In this document: positions 25,951-35,564 of the stretch, piece after piece
How the letters are laid out: each line of letters starts with the position of its first letter
How positions within the stretch are numbered: position 1 is the stretch's first letter
Source of the DNA: Actinorhabdospora filicis
GTDB lineage: Bacteria; Actinomycetota; Actinomycetes; Mycobacteriales; Micromonosporaceae
Assembly (NCBI RefSeq): GCF_030269765.1
Contig: NZ_BSTX01000001.1
Location: forward strand, 248,001 to 312,000
Reading direction: 5' to 3'
Length of the DNA stretch: 64,000 nt
Notes under the pieces: model-generated
What the model was told of the DNA's origin: nothing
The model's input: the letters and a program-made list of their open reading frames with translations, nothing else
The model's database searches: none
Translations under genes and position numbers: made by a program

Positions 25951-27111
25951 TCAGTCCCCCTCGGCGCGGCGGAGGTCTTTCTCGTCGCCGGTGACGACGC
26001 CGCCGGTGACCTCGATGGCGGCTTCGTAGACGTCGAGGATGCTGCGGGCGAGGACGGGCCAGTCGTAGGCGGCGACGGCGCGGGCGGCGGTGTCGCGGTA
26101 GGCGGCGCGGCGGGCGGGGTCGTCGAGGAGGCGCCCGGCCTCGGTGGCGAGGGCGGCGGCGTCGCCGACGGGGAAGAGGGCGCCGCAGTTCCCGTCGTCG
26201 AGGACGCGGCGGAAGGCGTCGAGGTCGCTGGCGAGGACGGGTGTCCCTGCGGCCATGGCCTCGGTGAGGATCATGCCGAAGGACTCGCCGCCGGTGTTGG
26301 GGGCGATGTAGAGGTCGACGCTGCGGAGCATGCGGGCCTTGGTGTCCTCGTCGACCATGCCGAGGAAGACGACGCGGTCGGCGATGTCCTTGGGGAGTCC
26401 GGCGACGGCCTGCTCGGGGTCGCCGCGCCCGGCCACGAGGAGGCGCAGGCCGGGGCGTTCGGGGGCGAGGCGCGCGAAGGCGTCCAGGACGATGGGGAAG
26501 CCCTTGCGGGGTTCGGTGTAGCGGCCGAGGAAGCCGAGGGCGCCGCCGTCGCCGGGCCAGCCGGGGAGGGGTTCGGCGTCGGCGAAGTGGGCGACGTCGA
26601 CGCCGTTGGGGATCTCCACGCCGCCGCCGTCGAGGTGTTCGACCTGGACGCGGCGGGCGAGGGCGGACACGACCACGCGCGCCGAGATCTTCTCCAGGAT
26701 CGGCTGGAGGATGCCGTGGGCGGCGGCGAGGGCCTTGGAGCGGGTCATCGCGGAGTGGAAGGTGGCGACGACGGGCCCGCGCGCGGCGATGCAGGCCAGC
26801 ATGGAGAGGCTGGGGGTGAGGGGTTCGTGGAGGTGCAGGACGTCGAAGCGGCCCTGGTGGAGCCAGCGCAGGACGCGCGCGGCGGAGATGGGCCCGAAGC
26901 TGAGGCGGGCCACGGAGCCGTTGTAGCGGACGGGGACGGACTTCCCGGCGGCGACCACGTAGGGCGGCAGGGTCGGGTCGTCCTTGTCGGCGGGCGCCAG
27001 GACGCTGACCTCGTGCCCGAGGTCCATGAGCGCGGCGGCGAGGTCGCGGATGTGGAACTGGACGCCGCCGGGGACGTCGAAGGAGTAGGGGCTGACGATC
27101 CCGATCTTCAC
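25951..27111 (-). CDS. pimA: Phosphatidylinositol mannosyltransferase PimA-like
   Basis: A 386-residue GT4-type glycosyltransferase that transfers mannose from GDP-mannose to phosphatidylinositol at the inner face of the membrane, starting PIM/lipomannan synthesis. It begins VKIGIVSPYSFDVPGGVQ, the typical PimA N-terminus, and includes HLHEPLTPSLS, the GT4 nucleotide-sugar site LGRYTEPRKGFPI, and the E-x7-E motif region GGESFGMILTEAMAAG. The GTG start overlaps the acyltransferase stop by 4 bp. Context (pgsA, patA upstream) supports the assignment. Confidence 0.93.
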   Translation of the reverse strand: MKIGIVSPYSFDVPGGVQFHIRDLAAALMDLGHEVSVLAPADKDDPTLPPYVVAAGKSVPVRYNGSVARLSFGPISAARVLRWLHQGRFDVLHLHEPLTPSLSMLACIAARGPVVATFHSAMTRSKALAAAHGILQPILEKISARVVVSALARRVQVEHLDGGGVEIPNGVDVAHFADAEPLPGWPGDGGALGFLGRYTEPRKGFPIVLDAFARLAPERPGLRLLVAGRGDPEQAVAGLPKDIADRVVFLGMVDEDTKARMLRSVDLYIAPNTGGESFGMILTEAMAAGTPVLASDLDAFRRVLDDGNCGALFPVGDAAALATEAGRLLDDPARRAAYRDTAARAVAAYDWPVLARSILDVYEAAIEVTGGVVTGDEKDLRRAEGD

Positions 27112-28004
27112 GCGGGGCGCCCGGGTTTGTCGAGCCACATCCGCTGGAGCATGTGCCAGTCGGCGGGGTGGGCGGCGATCCCGGCGGCGAAGTCGTCGGC
27201 GATGTACTGGGTGATCGCGGCGACGCGTTCGCTCTGGGTGCCCTCGGTGGGGATGGGGACGGGTCCTTTGAGCTCGCCGCGCCCGATGCGGCCCTCGTTG
27301 TGGACGACGACGGTGTAGATGGGGGCGCCGGTGCGCAGGGCGAGGAGGCCGGGCCCGGCGGGCATGCGGGTGCGCCCGCCGAAGAAGCTGACCTCGACGC
27401 CGCGGCGGGACAGGTCGCGGTCGCCGAGGAGGGGGACGACGTGGCGTTCCTTGATGGCGTCGGCGAGGGCGTCGATGGGCGAGCGGTCGCCGCCGGCGTG
27501 GGGGATGATCTCCATGCCGAGGGAGCGGCGGAAGGCGAGGAACTTCTCGTAGACGGCCTCGGGTTTGAGGCGCTCGGCGACGGTGGTGATGGGGTAGCCC
27601 TTGGCGCACACCCAGGCTCCGGCGAGGTCCCAGTTGCCGGAGTGCGGGAGGGCGACGATGACGCCGGTGCCCTCTTCGCGGTGCTTGTCGAAGACCTCGT
27701 AGTTGTCGAGGATGAAGCGGTCGAGGATGGTCTCGTGGCCCATGGTCGGCAGCCGGAAGGCCTCCAGCCAGTAGCGGGCGTAGGAGCGCATCCCGTCGCG
27801 GACGAGGACGTCCATCTCGGCTTCGGGGACGGCCTCGCCGACCACGCGGCGGAGGTTGCCGCGCAGCCGCTGGATGGAGGGCCCGTTCTTGCGGGCGGCG
27901 CGGTCGGCGCCGGCCCGGAAGAGCCCGGCGGCCCAGGACTCGGGGAGGGCGCGCACGAGCCGCCAGGCCGCGCCGTACGCCCATTCGGTGAGCTTGTCCT
28001 TCAC
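27108..28004 (-). CDS. patA: Phosphatidylinositol mannoside acyltransferase PatA-like
   Basis: A 298-residue membrane-associated acyltransferase of the LpxL/PatA group that acylates phosphatidylinositol mannosides. The catalytic H-x4-D motif is HSGNWD (residues ~120-125), followed by FFGGRTRMPAGPGLLALRTG. The GTG start and both gene junctions overlap by 4 bp (pgsA-patA-patA-pimA are coupled). Length and position match Rv2611c-type enzymes. Confidence 0.92.
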   Translation of the reverse strand: MKDKLTEWAYGAAWRLVRALPESWAAGLFRAGADRAARKNGPSIQRLRGNLRRVVGEAVPEAEMDVLVRDGMRSYARYWLEAFRLPTMGHETILDRFILDNYEVFDKHREEGTGVIVALPHSGNWDLAGAWVCAKGYPITTVAERLKPEAVYEKFLAFRRSLGMEIIPHAGGDRSPIDALADAIKERHVVPLLGDRDLSRRGVEVSFFGGRTRMPAGPGLLALRTGAPIYTVVVHNEGRIGRGELKGPVPIPTEGTQSERVAAITQYIADDFAAGIAAHPADWHMLQRMWLDKPGRPA

Positions 28005-28624
28005 CGGTGGCTGCCTTCCCGGACGAGTTGGGCGCGGACGTGCAGGACGCGCTGCACGACCGTGATCGCCGACAGGACCGCCAGGAGCCACAGGACGGCC
28101 TCCAGCGCGTAGGGCACTTCGAGTCCGCCGAGGAGGGTGCCGATGCCGATGAGGACGAGCCGCTCGGGGCGTTCGGCGAGGCCGACGGAGCAGTCGGCGC
28201 CCAGTCCCTCGGCGCGGGCCTTGGCGTAGGACACGACCTGCGCCAGGACCAGGCACAGCAGCGCGGCGGCGGCCGCGCGCGGCTGCCCGGTGGTGGCGGC
28301 CCAGTAGGCGAGTGCGCCGAAGATCGCGCCGTCGGCGACGCGGTCCATCGTGGAGTCGAGGAACGCTCCGAAGCGGTTGGTGACGCCCTTCACGCGGGCC
28401 ATCGCGCCGTCGACCATGTCGGTGCAGGCCGAGACGGTCACCACCGCCAGGCCCGACAGCAGGTATCCGCGCGCGACGAGGAAAACGCACCCGGCGATGA
28501 CGCCGAGGGTGCCGAGGAGGGTCACGGCGTTCGGGCTGACCCCGGCGCGGACGAGGTACCGCCCGAGGGGGTCGAGGAACCGCGCCAGTTGGGCCCTGCC
28601 GAACCCGCTGAAACTCTTCGCCAT
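28001..28624 (-). CDS. pgsA: CDP-alcohol phosphatidyltransferase (PI-phosphate synthase)
   Basis: A 207-residue polytopic enzyme. The full CDP-alcohol motif D-x2-DG-x2-AR-x8-G-x3-D-x3-D is present, starting at DMVDGAMARVKG and ending at FGAFLDSTMD. In actinobacteria this gene, next to patA and pimA, makes phosphatidylinositol phosphate from CDP-diacylglycerol and inositol phosphate. The ATG at 28624 has GAAGG upstream; nine extra upstream codons are not needed. It heads the pgsA-patA-pimA unit. The usual upstream neighbour, the HIT gene, is now 7 kb away. Confidence 0.92.
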   Translation of the reverse strand: MAKSFSGFGRAQLARFLDPLGRYLVRAGVSPNAVTLLGTLGVIAGCVFLVARGYLLSGLAVVTVSACTDMVDGAMARVKGVTNRFGAFLDSTMDRVADGAIFGALAYWAATTGQPRAAAAALLCLVLAQVVSYAKARAEGLGADCSVGLAERPERLVLIGIGTLLGGLEVPYALEAVLWLLAVLSAITVVQRVLHVRAQLVREGSHR

Positions 28625-28875
28625 GCCGCCTTCACAGTTCCGGCGGGTCACGGGCGCCCGGCCCGAGGGCCCGGTGGCGCCCGTCCGGTCAGGTCGCCGA
28701 CGGCCCGCGCGTCCTCACACGATATCGTTCGCCGCCGTCCGTACCACGCGGCCACCTACCCCGCGCCGCGCGCCGCACCGCGTTTCATGGCGCGCCGGGG
28801 TTGTGTCCGGTGTTGGATGGGTGTGTCATCGAGGTTCATGACAATTTCATCCGCTCTCAGGTGAGGAGCCCGCCA

Positions 28876-31038
28876 ATGACGAAGGCAGCAGGCAAGCCTC
28901 AAGAGAAGGGAGTCACCGGCCGCGCGCCGGTGGTGAATGCGCCCGGCGAGGTGCGGAACGTGGTCGTCGTCGGCCATTCCGGGGTCGGGAAGACGACCCT
29001 CGTGGAAGCTCTGCTGGCCGCCACCGGGACGATCGACCGGGCGGGCAGCATCACCGACGGGACCACGACCTGCGACACCGACCCCGCCGCGGTCAAGCAA
29101 CAGCGCTCGGTGACCCTCTCGTGCGCGCCCATCGCGCACGACGGGATCAAGATCAACCTCCTCGACACCCCCGGTTACGCCGATTTCGTCGGTGAGCTGC
29201 GCGCGGGCCTGCGCGCCGCCGACGCCGCCGTGTTCGTGGTGTCGGCCGTCGACGGCATGGACGCCGCCACGGTCGCGCTGTGGGACGAGTGCGCGGCGGT
29301 GGAGATGCCCCGCGCGGTCGCCGTGACCCGCCTCGACCATCCCCGCGCCGACCTCGACGAGACGGTGGCCCTGTGCCGGCGCGTGTTCGGGGAGGGCGTC
29401 CTGCCCCTGTACCTGCCCATGCTCGACGACACCGGCGAACACGTCGTGGGCCTCATCGGCCTGCTCACGCAGAAGATCTACGACTACTCCGAGGGCTACC
29501 CCCCGGTGGTGCGCGAACCCGATCCGGAGCACCTCCCGATGATCGAGGACGCGCGCGGCACCCTCATCGAGGGCGTCATCGCCGAGAGCGAGGACGAGAC
29601 CCTGATGGAGCGCTACATCGGCGGCGAGGAGATCGACGTCGACACGCTCATCGACGACCTGGAGACCGCCGTGGCGCGCGGCTCCTTCCACCCGGTGATC
29701 CCGGTCAACGCGCCGACCCTGGTGGGCCTGGACGCGCTGCTGGAGGTCATCACGCGCGGGTTCCCCTCGCCGCTGGAGCACGACGTCCCGCCCGTCACGA
29801 CCCTCGACGGGCACCCGGCCGCGCCGCTCACCTGCGACCCCGACGGTCCCCTGGTCGCCGAGGTCGTCAAGACGACCATCGACTCCTATGTGGGCCGGGT
29901 GTCGCTGGTGCGGGTGTTCTCCGGCACGCTCACCCCCGAGTCGGTGGTGCACATCTCCGGGCACGGCCTCGGCGAGCGCGGTCACCCCGACCACGACGCC
30001 GACGAACGCGTCGCGCACATCTACACGCCGCTCGGCTCGGCGCTGCACGAGGCGCCGCGCTGCATCGCCGGGGACATCTGCGCGATCACCAAGTCCGGTA
30101 CCGCCGAGACCGGTGACACGATCTCGCTGAAGGACTCGCCGCTGCTGATGGCGCCGTGGCCGATGCCGGAGCCACTGCTGCCGGTGGCGGTGGTCGCCAA
30201 GACCCGCTCCGACGAGGACGCGCTGGCCAAGAACCTCGGCAGGCTCGTCGCCGGGGACCCGACGCTGCGGCTGGAACGCAACGCCGAGACCCACCAGATC
30301 GTGCTGTGGTGCATGGGCGAGGCGCACGCCGACGTGGTCCTGGACCGGTTGCGCGGCGGTGGCGTGGACCTGGACACCGAGCCGGTGAAGGTGGCGTTCC
30401 GGGAGACCTTCACGGCCAAGGCCGAGGGGCACGGGCGGCACGTGAAGCAGTCCGGCGGGCACGGCCAGTACGGCGTCTGCCACATCACCGTGGAGCCCCT
30501 GCCGCGCGGCGCGGGTTTCGAGTTCGTCGACAAGATCGTCGGCGGCGTGGTCCCCCGGCAGTTCATCCCCAGTGTCGAGAAGGGCGTGCTCGCGCAGATG
30601 AGGCGCGGTCTGGGCGCCGGTCACCCGGTGGTGGACGTGCGGATCACCCTGGTCGACGGCAAGGCGCACTCGGTGGACTCCTCCGACGCGGCCTTCCAGA
30701 GCGCCGGCGCGCTCGCCCTGCGCGATGCCGCCGAGAAGGCGCAGATCACCGTCCTGGAACCGGTCGACGAGGTGACCGTGCGGGTCCCGGAGATGTACGT
30801 GGGCGCGGTGATGGGCGACCTGTCCGGCCGCCGCGGGCGCGTCCTGGGCACCGGGACCGACGGTGACAAGGCGCTGATCAGCGCCGAGGTCCCCGCCACG
30901 GAGCTGGTGCGGTACCTGATCGAGCTGCGGGCGATGACCTCCGGCACGGGGTCGTTCACCCGTGAGTTCGCCCGCTACGAGCCGATGCCGGCGCACCTGG
31001 CCGACCAGGTGCGGAAGGAGGCGGCCGCGGAGGGGTAG
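28876..31038 (+). CDS. fusA2: Elongation factor G-like protein EF-G2
   Basis: A 720-residue translational GTPase of the FusA2 type found beside normal EF-G in mycobacteria and relatives. The G1 loop is GHSGVGKTTL (residues ~33-42) and G3 is DTPGYADF; the G4 element that reads NKxD in EF-G is here TRLD, as in other EF-G2 proteins. Domains II to V follow, with the domain IV region SGGHGQYGVCHITVEPL. The ATG at 28876 has GAGGAG upstream. Its exact role is unsettled; it is not the main elongation factor. It sits alone on the plus strand in a gap of the conserved pgsA-HIT block. Confidence 0.93.
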   Translation: MTKAAGKPQEKGVTGRAPVVNAPGEVRNVVVVGHSGVGKTTLVEALLAATGTIDRAGSITDGTTTCDTDPAAVKQQRSVTLSCAPIAHDGIKINLLDTPGYADFVGELRAGLRAADAAVFVVSAVDGMDAATVALWDECAAVEMPRAVAVTRLDHPRADLDETVALCRRVFGEGVLPLYLPMLDDTGEHVVGLIGLLTQKIYDYSEGYPPVVREPDPEHLPMIEDARGTLIEGVIAESEDETLMERYIGGEEIDVDTLIDDLETAVARGSFHPVIPVNAPTLVGLDALLEVITRGFPSPLEHDVPPVTTLDGHPAAPLTCDPDGPLVAEVVKTTIDSYVGRVSLVRVFSGTLTPESVVHISGHGLGERGHPDHDADERVAHIYTPLGSALHEAPRCIAGDICAITKSGTAETGDTISLKDSPLLMAPWPMPEPLLPVAVVAKTRSDEDALAKNLGRLVAGDPTLRLERNAETHQIVLWCMGEAHADVVLDRLRGGGVDLDTEPVKVAFRETFTAKAEGHGRHVKQSGGHGQYGVCHITVEPLPRGAGFEFVDKIVGGVVPRQFIPSVEKGVLAQMRRGLGAGHPVVDVRITLVDGKAHSVDSSDAAFQSAGALALRDAAEKAQITVLEPVDEVTVRVPEMYVGAVMGDLSGRRGRVLGTGTDGDKALISAEVPATELVRYLIELRAMTSGTGSFTREFARYEPMPAHLADQVRKEAAAEG

Positions 31039-31138
31039 CGGTCACACGGGGACGGGTGGGCGTCCCCGCGTCGTCTCACCGATGGCGGGCTTCCGCACGC
31101 GGGTCCGAGGGGCTGGCGCGGGCGGGGCAGACTGGACC

Positions 31139-31672
31139 ATGCCCGCCATCCAGCTCATCCGCTACCGCCCCCGGGTGCCCACCGATCTCCCGTACGTCCT
31201 GCGTCTGGACATTCTCGGTTCGCTGCGCTGGCAGTGGTGGGCGGTCGGCTTCCTCTACCTCGCCGCTGCCCTCTCGATCGTCACGGGCGTGGTCCTCCCC
31301 GGCGACGACGGGGCCGAGTTCCTCTGGGGCGGCATCGCCCTCGGCGGGGCGCAGACGGCTCTGCTCGTGGCGAGTCCGCTGGTCCGCGCACCGGTCCTCT
31401 CCGCTGACGAAATGGGCATGTGGATCAGGCGCACCTTCGAGGGGCGCGACGCGGTGTGGCTGCCGTGGGAGTGCGTGGCGAGCGTCCGCACCGGCGAGAC
31501 CGTCCACATGGGGAACGACGCCGAGGTGTACATCGTCACGACCCGGCCCGGCACCCTCTATCCGGGTGCGCCGACGGCGGAGTACTACGCGGCCACGACG
31601 CTGCGGGAGTCCCCCGACGAGGTCCTCGCCGCGCTGTACCGGCTCTCGCGCGGCCGCGTCCGCATCGGCTGA
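31139..31672 (+). CDS. Membrane protein with VWLPWE motif, copy 1
   Basis: A 177-residue protein with two hydrophobic segments (residues ~33-55 and 65-85) and a C-terminal soluble domain of about 90 residues, carrying SADEMGMWIRRTFEGRDAVWLPWE near its start and ending LYRLSRGRVRIG. The same core layout and motifs recur in the next two genes. The soluble part resembles a small PH-like beta domain seen in bacterial membrane proteins; that is inference. The ATG at 31139 was chosen over longer open-frame readings. Confidence 0.75.
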   Translation: MPAIQLIRYRPRVPTDLPYVLRLDILGSLRWQWWAVGFLYLAAALSIVTGVVLPGDDGAEFLWGGIALGGAQTALLVASPLVRAPVLSADEMGMWIRRTFEGRDAVWLPWECVASVRTGETVHMGNDAEVYIVTTRPGTLYPGAPTAEYYAATTLRESPDEVLAALYRLSRGRVRIG

Positions 31673-31709
31673 CCTGGCCACACGGGCTCCCATGCCGTAA
31701 CCTGCCCGC

Positions 31710-32297
31710 GTGTCCTACCAGTACCCGGGCGGTTACTCCGTCCCGCAGCCGCACCGGTTCGCCCCGCGCATCCCGGCCGACCTGCCGTTCGTCGTGCGGC
31801 CGAGCGCCGGGAGGGTGTGGGGCATCATGGGCGGCGTCCTCAGCCTGGTCATGGTGCCGTTGCTGCTTTGCGCGGTGGTGCCCGCCATCGTGTCGAACGG
31901 CGAGTACGGGTTCCTGCTCGTCATGGTCGTGGTGTGCGTGGGGGCTCTGGCGTTCATCCCCGTGACGATGATGCTCGGCGGCCCGACCCTGGCCTGCGAC
32001 GAGCACGGCGTGTGGGTGCGCGCCCGCAAGTGGCCGGTGCGGGCGGTGTGGCTGCCGTGGGAGTCGATCGCGCGCGTCTACACGCGGCGCTGGCTCCAGG
32101 AGAAGGTCGTGGCGTTCCAGCCGCACGACCCCTCGGCGGGGCAGGGCGGCGGGGCGATGACCTCGATGGACACCGCGATGCAGCGCGCCTACTTCGGCAG
32201 CAGGTTCACCGCGTCGGTGGTTTTCGGCGACAAGCGCGAGGCCGAGATCATGGCCGCGCTGAGTCACTTCGCGAGGGGACGCGTGTACTTCGGGTGA
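31710..32297 (+). CDS. Membrane protein with VWLPWE motif, copy 2
   Basis: A 195-residue paralogue, GTG start. The proline-rich N-terminus (YPGGYSVPQPHRF) leads to PADLPFVVRPS, two membrane segments (residues ~37-60 and 67-88), CDEHGVWVRARKWPVRAVWLPWE and a C-terminus ending LSHFARGRVYFG. Compared with copies 1 and 3 it has a longer Gly/Met-rich loop near residue 145. It follows copy 1 by 37 bp. Confidence 0.78.
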   Translation: MSYQYPGGYSVPQPHRFAPRIPADLPFVVRPSAGRVWGIMGGVLSLVMVPLLLCAVVPAIVSNGEYGFLLVMVVVCVGALAFIPVTMMLGGPTLACDEHGVWVRARKWPVRAVWLPWESIARVYTRRWLQEKVVAFQPHDPSAGQGGGAMTSMDTAMQRAYFGSRFTASVVFGDKREAEIMAALSHFARGRVYFG

Positions 32298-32319
32298 GGG
32301 CTCCGTATGCTCTCCCCTC

Positions 32320-32814
32320 GTGTCACCGACCCACGCCACCGCAGACCTCGTCCCGGCCGGCCTCCCCTTCGAGCTGAGGCCCGCGGCGTGGCCGGTGCTG
32401 CGCGCGCGGCGGCCGCTCCTGGGCGTCCTGGCGCTGGTGATGGTGCCGGTGGTGGCCGTGGACGTCCTGGTCGCGCCCGCGCCGGTCGCGATCGGCGTCG
32501 TGGTGGTGGCGGTGGCGCTGATGGCGGCGATCGTGGGGGCGGTGCTGTACCTGAACACGCGCGGCGGGCCGTTCCTGGCCGCCGACGGCCTCGGAATGTG
32601 GCTGTACCTGAAGGACCGGGGCGGCGCGGTGTGGCTGCCGTGGGAGACCGTCGACCGCGTGTACCTGCACCGCCTCGGATGGGAGACGGCGGTGTGCGTG
32701 CGTCCCGCGTCGGGCGGCCCGCTGACGGCGTCGGTGGCGCTGACGCACGTCCGCCCGGCGGAGATCCTGGGCTCCCTCGACCGGCTGGCCGCGGGCCGCT
32801 GCCGCGTCGGTTAG
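32320..32814 (+). CDS. Membrane protein with VWLPWE motif, copy 3
   Basis: A 164-residue paralogue with a GTG start, 22 bp after copy 2. It contains PAGLPFELRPA, two hydrophobic segments (residues ~34-55 and 58-80), ADGLGMWLYLKDRGGAVWLPWE and the ending LDRLAAGRCRVG. The final four bases overlap the convergent MFS gene. Function unknown for all three. Confidence 0.76.
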   Translation: MSPTHATADLVPAGLPFELRPAAWPVLRARRPLLGVLALVMVPVVAVDVLVAPAPVAIGVVVVAVALMAAIVGAVLYLNTRGGPFLAADGLGMWLYLKDRGGAVWLPWETVDRVYLHRLGWETAVCVRPASGGPLTASVALTHVRPAEILGSLDRLAAGRCRVG

Positions 32815-34049
32815 GCCGCCAGCTCGACCGGGCGCTTCCGCAGCGCCCACGCGGTGAGCGGCCTGGCGAGCAGGCCCAGTCCGGCGGAGAACGCCGCCAG
32901 CACCAGCCAGCCCGGCCCGCCCCACACCAGCGCGAGCGCGGTGACCAGCGCGGGCCCGACGCTGCTGTGCAGCGCGCTGGAGAGGCCGAAGACGCCCTGG
33001 TAGGCGCCGAGGGCGTGCTCGGGGGCGAGGTCCATGGAGATGGTGAAGCCGCCCGCGGAGTGCCACAGCTCGGCGCCGGTCAGCAGCACCGCCGCCGCGA
33101 TCAGCAGCGCGACCGCCGTCCACGTCGGGACGTAGAGGGTCAGCGGGAACAGCAGGCACGCCGCGCCCGAGGAGAGCCCGGCGAGCCGGACGAGCGAGGC
33201 GGCGCCGGTGACCGAGTCGGCGCGCCGCGTGGCCGGTACCTGCAGCGCGATGGCCATGATCGTGTTCAGCAGCATGATCCCGGCGACCAGGGCGCGCGGG
33301 GCGTCGGTGTACTGCAGGATCCACACCGGCATCGCCACCGCGAAGATCGAGACGTCGATCGACAGCAGCCCGATGAGCAGCGTCAGCGACAGGAACGGGT
33401 AATCGCGCCACACACCGCCCTTGGGCGCGCCGGGCGGCTTCGGGCGCGGCGTCACGGCCGGGACCCGCAGGTAGAACCACGTGCCCGCGAGGAACGTCGC
33501 GGCGTTGCCCAGGATGACCGCCACGTAGGCCGCCCGCGTGTCCAGCGTCAGCACGACACCGGCGACCAGCGTCCCCACCGAGAAGCCGACATTGAGCACC
33601 GACCGCAGGTACGCGCGCGTCCGCACCCGCTGCTCCGGCGCGACGGTGGCCGCGACCAGTGCGTTCCGGCACGCCGACCCGCCCCGGCGGCAGAACTCGA
33701 AGAGCACCGAGACCAGCAGGAACGGCCAGAACGAGCGCACCAGCACGAACGACGCCATGCACACCGCCTGCGCCGCGGCGAGCACCACGGCCAGCCCCCG
33801 CAGGCCGATGCGGTCCCCCAGGTGCCCGAACAGCGGCCCCGCGAGGAACCCGGCCAGGCCCGCGACGGCGATGCCCGTGCCGACCTGCGTCTCCGGGAGG
33901 CCGACGGACTTGATGAAGAAGACCACCGAACACGTCAGCCACAGGCCGGTGCCGAGCGAGTCGACGAGCTGGTTGACCGCGAAGACGCGAGGCGCGCCCG
34001 GGGCGGGGAGGAGAGCGCGGAGGCGGGGGGCGAGGGTCATGCCGGTCAT
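32811..34049 (-). CDS. MFS transporter
   Basis: A 412-residue protein with about twelve membrane helices and the MFS loop motif GHLGDRIGLRGLAV between helices 2 and 3. The general layout resembles exporters of the drug/sugar type. Two ATGs lie three codons apart (34049 and 34040); neither has a ribosome-binding site, so a leaderless message is possible. It is convergent with the VWLPWE genes (4-bp overlap) and faces a 1.5-kb non-coding stretch. Substrate unknown. Confidence 0.87.
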   Translation of the reverse strand: MTGMTLAPRLRALLPAPGAPRVFAVNQLVDSLGTGLWLTCSVVFFIKSVGLPETQVGTGIAVAGLAGFLAGPLFGHLGDRIGLRGLAVVLAAAQAVCMASFVLVRSFWPFLLVSVLFEFCRRGGSACRNALVAATVAPEQRVRTRAYLRSVLNVGFSVGTLVAGVVLTLDTRAAYVAVILGNAATFLAGTWFYLRVPAVTPRPKPPGAPKGGVWRDYPFLSLTLLIGLLSIDVSIFAVAMPVWILQYTDAPRALVAGIMLLNTIMAIALQVPATRRADSVTGAASLVRLAGLSSGAACLLFPLTLYVPTWTAVALLIAAAVLLTGAELWHSAGGFTISMDLAPEHALGAYQGVFGLSSALHSSVGPALVTALALVWGGPGWLVLAAFSAGLGLLARPLTAWALRKRPVELAA

Positions 34050-35564
34050 TAAACAAGACGGACGTACGGTTTGCAACTCTGGAGTGGATCGAGTTTGAGG
34101 CCTGGGCTTGGGCGGGGGCGGGGATGGAGACGGCCGTGGGCGGAGCGGGGACACGCCCCGGGGCGCCGGACGCGCGAGCCGGGCTCGCCAGGGCCCATCG
34201 CGCCCGGGACGGCGGCCTCTCCAGGGGCGGGCGGCGGCGCAGGACACGCCATCGGACCGCCTCGAAACCCGCGCGCGGCAAGGCCCCGACCCGGCTCTGG
34301 GCGAACGGGCGCGGTGGATCGGGCCGCGCATCACGTCATACCCGGTCGCCCGGGGCATTTCACGCCACCACACACCCGGCAACCGCGCCGCTGGCCAGTC
34401 ATCGCCCGGCTCTGCGGGTACGAGCGGCCCATCACGTCGTGGACAGGCTGAGGACACCATCCGGGGCATCTCGCGCACGCCACACGCCCCGCGAGCCCTC
34501 GCCCGGCCCGGCGGGCACGGCAGCCCATCACCTCACGGACAGGCCGAGGACACCACCCGGGGCATCTCGCGCACGCCACACGCCCCGCGAGCCCTCGCCC
34601 GGCCCGGCGGGCACGGCAGCCCATCACCTCACGGACAGGCCGAGGACACCACCCGGGGCATCTCGCGCACGCGACACACCGGCAGCCGACGGGCGAGCGC
34701 GACTCCCCTGCCGCCGTACTCGCCAGCACGATGCGGTGCGGCCGAGCGGGTTCACCCCTGGCTCCCGGTTGCCCACCGCCACCCCGAGCGGCCGCGTGCG
34801 AGTCACGCGGCCGCCACGACCCCCATGCGGCGACAGCGCGCCAACCCGGGGCCGAAGCGCGCGGGATAGCCGGTCACGCGGGCGGGTTGTTCGTCACCGC
34901 GCGGCCCGGGTGGCCGCGCGGGTCGGTGTGCTCGGGCACGGAAGCGGTCACCGGGGCTGCGCGGAGACACCCGCACGGCTGGTTCGCGGGCGCGATGAGG
35001 CCGTGCCACCCGGCATGGCGCTCTGCCCGGCGCCCCGGCATGTCCACCGCACGGCGAGAGGCTGTCGGCACACACGACCCGCATCACCCCCGCCACCCAA
35101 GCGGATCATGGCCGGGCCGCATTGACCCACACCTCACCCGAGGAGACTCCGCCAGGCCATGGTGGGCTCTGCACCGACATCCCGCTTCACCACCGGCCCC
35201 GCCACCCCAGCGAGCCGCTCGGCGACCGCCTCCCGATCCACGCGGGTGCGATGCCACCTCATCCGCGTCCCCGGGCCCATCACTCGCGCGTCCACACGCG
35301 CGAAGGCGGCTCACCCGCCCCGAACGACGCCCCCACCACGCCATGCCCCACGCACGCGGGTTGGCGCGACACGGGTCAGCGTGCGCAGACGGGCCCGGCA
35401 TCCGCGTCCCCGCACCCATACGCACATAAGCCGGGTGTCCTGGCCGGTGCGTCCGGGGTGGGCCGGGCTCCTACGCCATGCGCGCGCGAACCGGCCAGCC
35501 CAAGGCCAGGCGAGCCCTCGTCCCCCCACCCGCAGCACTGTCCGGGCCCGGCGCAAGACCCGCC
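34050..35564. other. 1.5-kb non-coding region
   Basis: I find no credible gene here. Open frames exist in every frame because of the GC content, but none shows a conserved domain, a consistent codon-position bias or a good start. The left third contains a tandem repeat, listed separately. The rest is GC-rich sequence with no obvious structure. Confidence 0.6.
34345..34680. repeat. 96-bp tandem repeat array
   Basis: Two nearly identical 96-bp units (34441-34536 and 34537-34632) are followed by a half unit from 34633 that diverges after about 45 bp, and are preceded by a clearly degenerate unit at 34345-34440. Each unit begins GGACAGGC and contains CATCTCGCGCACGCC. The period is a multiple of three, so open frames pass through it in more than one phase, but none looks like a real protein. 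Confidence 0.85.

Noticed and set aside
34331..34729. A 132-residue repeat protein on the minus strand through the minisatellite
   Set aside because: The Arg/Cys/Gly-rich sequence lacks a ribosome-binding site and looks like a by-product of the repeat in an open frame; the plus strand is equally open.
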